From Apostichopus japonicus (lineage: Eukaryota; Echinodermata; Holothuroidea; Aspidochirotida; Stichopodidae): DNA of 64,000 bases. The translations under genes and the position numbers were made by a program. Every line of letters starts with the position of its first letter. Position 1 is the first letter of the stretch. Below, piece after piece: positions 61,701-64,000 of this stretch. Under the pieces are notes generated by a model. The model saw nothing but the letters and a program-made list of their open reading frames with translations. It was not told where the DNA came from and made no database searches. The stretch spans positions 31,560,554-31,624,553 of the forward strand of contig NC_092562.1 in the NCBI RefSeq assembly GCF_037975245.1, in the 5' to 3' direction.

Positions 61701-61866
61701 ATAATTTTCCTGAGCCTTCTACCCCATCCCATAATTTACCTGAGCCTTCTCCCCCATCCCATAATTTACCTGAGCTGTGCAGATGTTGCTGGTAGCTTTC
61801 TGTCTTCTGATGTGTTGTTCTCTAGCTTGTAAGGACAATCTGTAAGCCTCATTACCAGAAGAATCC
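46699..61866 (-). CDS. GLDC: Glycine dehydrogenase (decarboxylating), P-protein, partial
   Basis: Sixteen minus-strand exons join in frame, 5' to 3': 61866-61770, 58499-58394, 57624-57482, 57090-57010, 56391-56288, 55877-55751, 54986-54844, 54139-54064, 53717-53592, 52981-52719, 52295-52163, 51350-51239, 50455-50363, 48807-48700, 47567-47422, 46839-46699. They encode about 665 residues, starting at a phase-2 junction; roughly the first third of the usual ~1000-residue protein lies beyond the window. The enzyme decarboxylates glycine and passes the aminomethyl group to lipoylated H-protein in mitochondria. Diagnostic motifs are [66 protein letters not shown], the PLP-lysine motif [16 protein letters not shown] (Lys codon 52772-52774), [24 protein letters not shown] and [11 protein letters not shown]. 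All exons look intact. Confidence 0.97.
47600..48150. repeat. Minisatellite, about 60-bp unit, about nine copies, GLDC intron
   Basis: Unit ATGACACAGCTCTAAGGTCA followed by CATAATAATCACCCTTAGCA and ACACCCATCTAGTATCAA, degenerate. It starts about 30 bp from the acceptor of the exon ending at 47567. Confidence 0.9.
48366..48620 (+). mobile_element. tRNA-derived SINE, full length
   Basis: The head has an A-box-like TAGCTCAGTGGTTATAACGC and a B-box GGTTCGAGTCAC at tRNA spacing, followed by a 150-bp body and an ATACAT/ACATACAA tail. It lies in the GLDC intron between exons at 48700 and 47567, in the opposite orientation to the gene. A body copy occurs at 45649-45845. Confidence 0.85.
48790..49685 (-). 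repeat. 139-bp minisatellite carrying copies of a GLDC splice acceptor
   Basis: GGTTGGAGCATGGAAGCC occurs at 48961, 49100, 49239, 49378, 49517 and 49656, an exact 139-bp period. Each copy reproduces, on the minus strand, the end of the intron (CTCTCTATTTAG) and the first 16 nt of the exon starting at 48807 (GCTTCCATGCTCCAAC). Inside each unit is a 31-bp subrepeat, ACTGACCAATGAATGAGGTG followed by GCAGTTATCTA. Six decoy acceptors precede the real one in the transcript. Confidence 0.95.
50111..50212 (+). repeat. Three-copy ~41-bp tandem repeat, GLDC intron
   Basis: TTAGGTCCCAAGACTATACA and the following CATTAATACAGTGC recur three times. Confidence 0.9.
51150..51235 (+). repeat. Degenerate TGTGTAC simple repeat
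   Basis: Interspersed GTGTACACTGTGTGTACTAT motifs lie immediately next to the donor of the exon ending at 51239. Partly palindromic (GTGTACAC). Confidence 0.8.
51395..52095 (-). repeat. 36-bp minisatellite, about 19 copies, GLDC intron
   Basis: Unit CACATAACTAACAACAAAGT followed by AATCACAAACAGGAAC, with 1-8 bp indels. The array nearly fills the intron between exons at 52163 and 51350, ending about 45 bp from the acceptor. Long minus-strand frames are repeat artefacts. Confidence 0.95.
53155..53210 (+). repeat. Short ~19-bp tandem repeat, three copies
   Basis: ACAATAACACTTAACACTT is repeated about three times in a GLDC intron. Confidence 0.85.
56153..56236 (+). repeat. Two-copy 48-bp duplication, GLDC intron
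   Basis: ATTCTGTAACATGTTTTCGT and the following CTGATACTTAGATGGC start at 56153 and again at 56201. Confidence 0.85.
56432..56700 (+). repeat. Three-copy ~89-bp tandem repeat, GLDC intron
   Basis: AATGGATACTGTTTAAACAA starts at 56432, 56521 and 56609, each followed by a CCCCTCCCCCTACTCAC-like tract. Confidence 0.9.
57278..57395 (+). repeat. 34-bp tandem repeat, 3.5 copies, GLDC intron
   Basis: ATCATGAATATGGATGAGTA followed by GTAACACAACTGTA, starting at 57278, 57312, 57346 and 57380. Confidence 0.92.
58165..58245 (+). mobile_element. Possible SINE fragment with a tRNA B-box
   Basis: GCACTGGTTCGAATCCCGTC resembles the T-arm and 3' end of a tRNA. No A-box or acceptor stem is visible upstream, so it is not an intact tRNA gene. 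It lies in the GLDC intron 57625-58393. Confidence 0.4.
58575..59085 (+). repeat. C-rich ~85-bp minisatellite, about six copies, GLDC intron
   Basis: Unit ATTAATCCAATCATAATTAT followed by TCCTCTCCTCCCTCTCTC and CCCCACCTCCCCATTACC. It begins about 75 bp from the acceptor of the exon ending at 58499. Confidence 0.93.
59655..61769 (-). repeat. 30-bp minisatellite carrying copies of a GLDC splice donor, about 70 copies
   Basis: On the minus strand each unit reads GGCTCAG/GTAAATTATG followed by GGATGGGGGAGAA. The first unit begins exactly at the donor of exon 61866-61770 (GCTCAG then GTAAAT). Interspersed 28-bp variants (GAGCTCTACCCCATCC on the plus strand) occur in pairs near 59760, 60110, 60200, 60585 and 60880, dividing the array into higher-order blocks of about 300-390 bp. 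Because 30 is divisible by three, the minus strand shows long frames of a ten-residue repeat ([10 protein letters not shown]); I read these as intron, not protein. Confidence 0.96.
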
Positions 61867-62250
61867 CTAATGTACAAAGAGAACAAAAATGTTTATTGAT
61901 ATATGTTAACCATCATCAAGGATGGACAAACACAACTTAATTTACCCTAGTCAAACTCATTAAAACAAGTACTTATCTTATTAGGACATAGCGAGAATAT
62001 AAATATATCACACTTGCATAAATACTAACAAAATGGACAAAGGTTTATATGACTTTGAATACCTTTGTATGATAGGCTTCAGTTGAATGATGTTAACATG
62101 GACTGGTAACTAGAAATACACTATAAAGCAACATCCCAGATTACTAAGTTTGACACTTGATGTAAGCAAGTGCAAAAACATACAATTTTGTGCTGAACAT
62201 AATGCAATGCTTTATGCTGTTTGAGGTGTAACTACCCTACAGAATGCTTG
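61867..62250. other. GLDC intron sequence
   Basis: AT-rich intron upstream (minus strand) of the exon 61866-61770. I looked for the preceding GLDC exon here and to the right edge and did not find it. Confidence 0.5.
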
Positions 62251-63511
62251 TTAAAAGGATTGTCTGGTGGCCCAAAGAAGTTACCTTAAAAAATAGTAAA
62301 TAATTTTCCAAACATGTTGTCAAAGTATGAGAACGCTAATGTTGCGTTTGACAGAGAAACGATTTTTTAATCGTTATGGATAGACATTTCAAATATGATT
62401 TGAACAGTACAATACGTGACGTCAGCTCTGCCATAGCAGATTGCGTCATAACCCACCCTCCGCACAGTACCTATACGGTAATCACAACAAAAACAGCGTT
62501 TGTATACAGATAAATTTCTTCCTTAATTTCCGGTGAAATTTCTTAAAAAATTAGATATGTTTTCAAAAACTCCTTAAGCCGCCATGTACTTGAGCGGTGG
62601 TTCCGTGGTCTTTGTGTAACACAAGGTAAATTTTAACAGCAGACTCTGAGTTGTTCAGGCTATACATCGCGCTATCCAGCTCCAACGCGAAAAATGTTCG
62701 CATGTAGGCTGTACTCAAACGTTGACAATCGGACAGTTCTGCGAAGCCTAAGCTTCTCAGTGCTATATTCTGCTCTGACAACGATTCGATCAATTTCTTC
62801 AATAATTTCCGGTGAAATTTCTTGTAAATTAGATATGATTTAAAAAACTCCTTAAGCCACAATATATGTAGTAGATCGGTGGTTTCGTGGTCTTTGTGTT
62901 ACACAAGATAAGTTTTAACAGCAGGCTCTTCATTGTTTATACATCGCGGTATCCAGCTCCAGCGCGAAGAATGTTCGCGTGTATAGGCTACTCTAACGTT
63001 TACAATCGGACAGTTCTGCGATGACATCGATCCCGCCAAGTTTCATCTTTCGGTTTAACGAATACTTTACAAGTTTCCTTTACTGTTAATTTGATCCGTG
63101 AATTTTATTTCAGCGATTTCGAAGAACAGTTAATGAACTGTGGTTTGAGTGTGAGTGTACTATGTGTAAGGCTATACAAGTACACCAACTGAGCATCGTA
63201 GTATATACGTTCGCGAGTATGTACGTTATATATATGAGGCAATTCAATGTGCTTACACGTGAGTTATTTTGCTGCGGAATTGGGAGTGCTAACTTCAAGT
63301 CGCCTGTTTTGCCTATCTGCAAGCACTACGTCAATCACCATATTGAAGCGTTCGAACAAACGGTACTTTTGGTGAGAAACTGGTGAATTTGAAAACCAGA
63401 TTTCTACAAGAAGAAAACGTCGAATGGGGACAATTTTTACATGGTTAGAAAGAGAAAAATAATAACTACAAGGACAATGTATCAAAATCTTCCACCAGAC
63501 AATTCCTTTAA
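62251..63511. mobile_element. Candidate TTAA-flanked DNA element, 1.26 kb
   Basis: TTAA at 62251-62254 is followed by AAGGATTGTCTGGTGG. At the other end, AGGAATTGTCTGGTGG (reverse complement) precedes TTAA at 63508-63511. The ends match at 14 of 16 positions, as terminal inverted repeats with a TTAA target duplication, the target used by piggyBac-type elements. The ends lack the CC start common in that family and no transposase is visible, so the superfamily is uncertain. It contains a 279-bp tandem duplication. Confidence 0.55.
62514..63030. repeat. Two-copy tandem duplication, 279-bp period
   Basis: TTCCGGTGAAATTTCTT occurs at 62528 and 62807, each followed by similar sequence ending at GGACAGTTCTGCGA. 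Copies differ at perhaps 15 percent of sites. Confidence 0.85.
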
Positions 63512-64000
63512 GTATATTCACGAAACACTGATTAGTGTTCTACAAAACAATGTTGACCTCCACCAAAACAATATGCTTCTGGCACTGAAACACAGGGCAT
63601 CAATATCAGGGCATCAAATATAACATTTGTTCAACCTTAATGTTTCAGATCCCTATGCTTACAAGTGTTTCAAATTTGTTACCTCTGCTGATATCAAAAG
63701 TCCTTTGAATCACCAAAAGAGATACCATTCCTTTGTTCACCACAGGACATCCCACATTATGGCAACCGCATACACCCAACTTAAACCAAATGTAAAACGT
63801 TGACATGAAATCCTGCAAAGAATTAGGTTTAACTTCCTAGTAACTAACTTGTGTCATGGTTAAGGAGTACCTTAGGGTGTCAGATGAAATGCTATTTCAT
63901 TCTTTAAACAATTTAGGGAGAGGAACGACCATTCTCCTTTAATGAGTACACCATTACGGCGACAATTTATTTAAAAATTAAAATGCTTCATGTTAATAGT
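63512..64000. other. Non-coding, probably GLDC intron
   Basis: No exon, RNA gene or clear repeat recognised up to the window edge. Confidence 0.4.

Noticed and set aside
62563-62862. 99-codon minus-strand frame
   Set aside because: It lies across the 279-bp duplication inside the TTAA-flanked element and does not continue in the second copy; no domain recognised.

Overview
The window looks like nuclear DNA from an invertebrate deuterostome, most likely an echinoderm; I cannot name the class or species. The reasons are intron-rich genes with GT-AG splicing, an animal-type GLDC gene, AT-rich non-coding DNA with many homopolymer C/G tracts, and a foldback transposon whose arms are built of 15-bp repeats, as I recall for the TU elements of sea urchins. 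No bacterial, phage or CRISPR features are present.

Region 1 (about 1.8-41.7 kb, plus strand) is a tandem family of four C2H2 zinc-finger genes. Their main exons start at 3629, 15385, 23044 and 31765. Each exon opens with the same roughly 90-residue N-terminal domain, which I do not recognise, followed by a low-complexity charged linker and then 8-9 zinc fingers. Genes 1-3 share exactly the same downstream architecture: a 153-nt exon and an 88-nt last coding exon with identical phases. Gene 4 is the divergent member: its introns are rearranged and one of them is almost entirely a 5.6-kb minisatellite. Upstream exons exist but are only partly traceable.

The spacers between these genes are a transposon graveyard. 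They hold a 2.9-kb foldback element at 8413-11337 with an exact 8-bp target duplication, four hAT-like MITEs each with an exact 8-bp target duplication, a LINE reverse-transcriptase tail, a palindromic element and several minisatellites.

Region 2 (46.1-61.9 kb, minus strand) holds the C-terminal two thirds of GLDC, the P-protein of the mitochondrial glycine cleavage system. Sixteen exons join in frame to about 665 codons; the N-terminal exons lie beyond the right edge. GLDC is convergent with zinc-finger gene 4. Most of its larger introns carry a minisatellite. Three of these arrays were built from exon-boundary sequence: a splice donor (about 70 copies), a splice acceptor (6 extra copies) and the stop-codon region (11 copies). 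This repeated seeding of tandem arrays from exon edges in one gene is the most unusual feature I found.

Region 3 (61.9-64 kb) is GLDC intron containing a 1.26-kb element with inverted ends flanked by TTAA and an internal 279-bp duplication.
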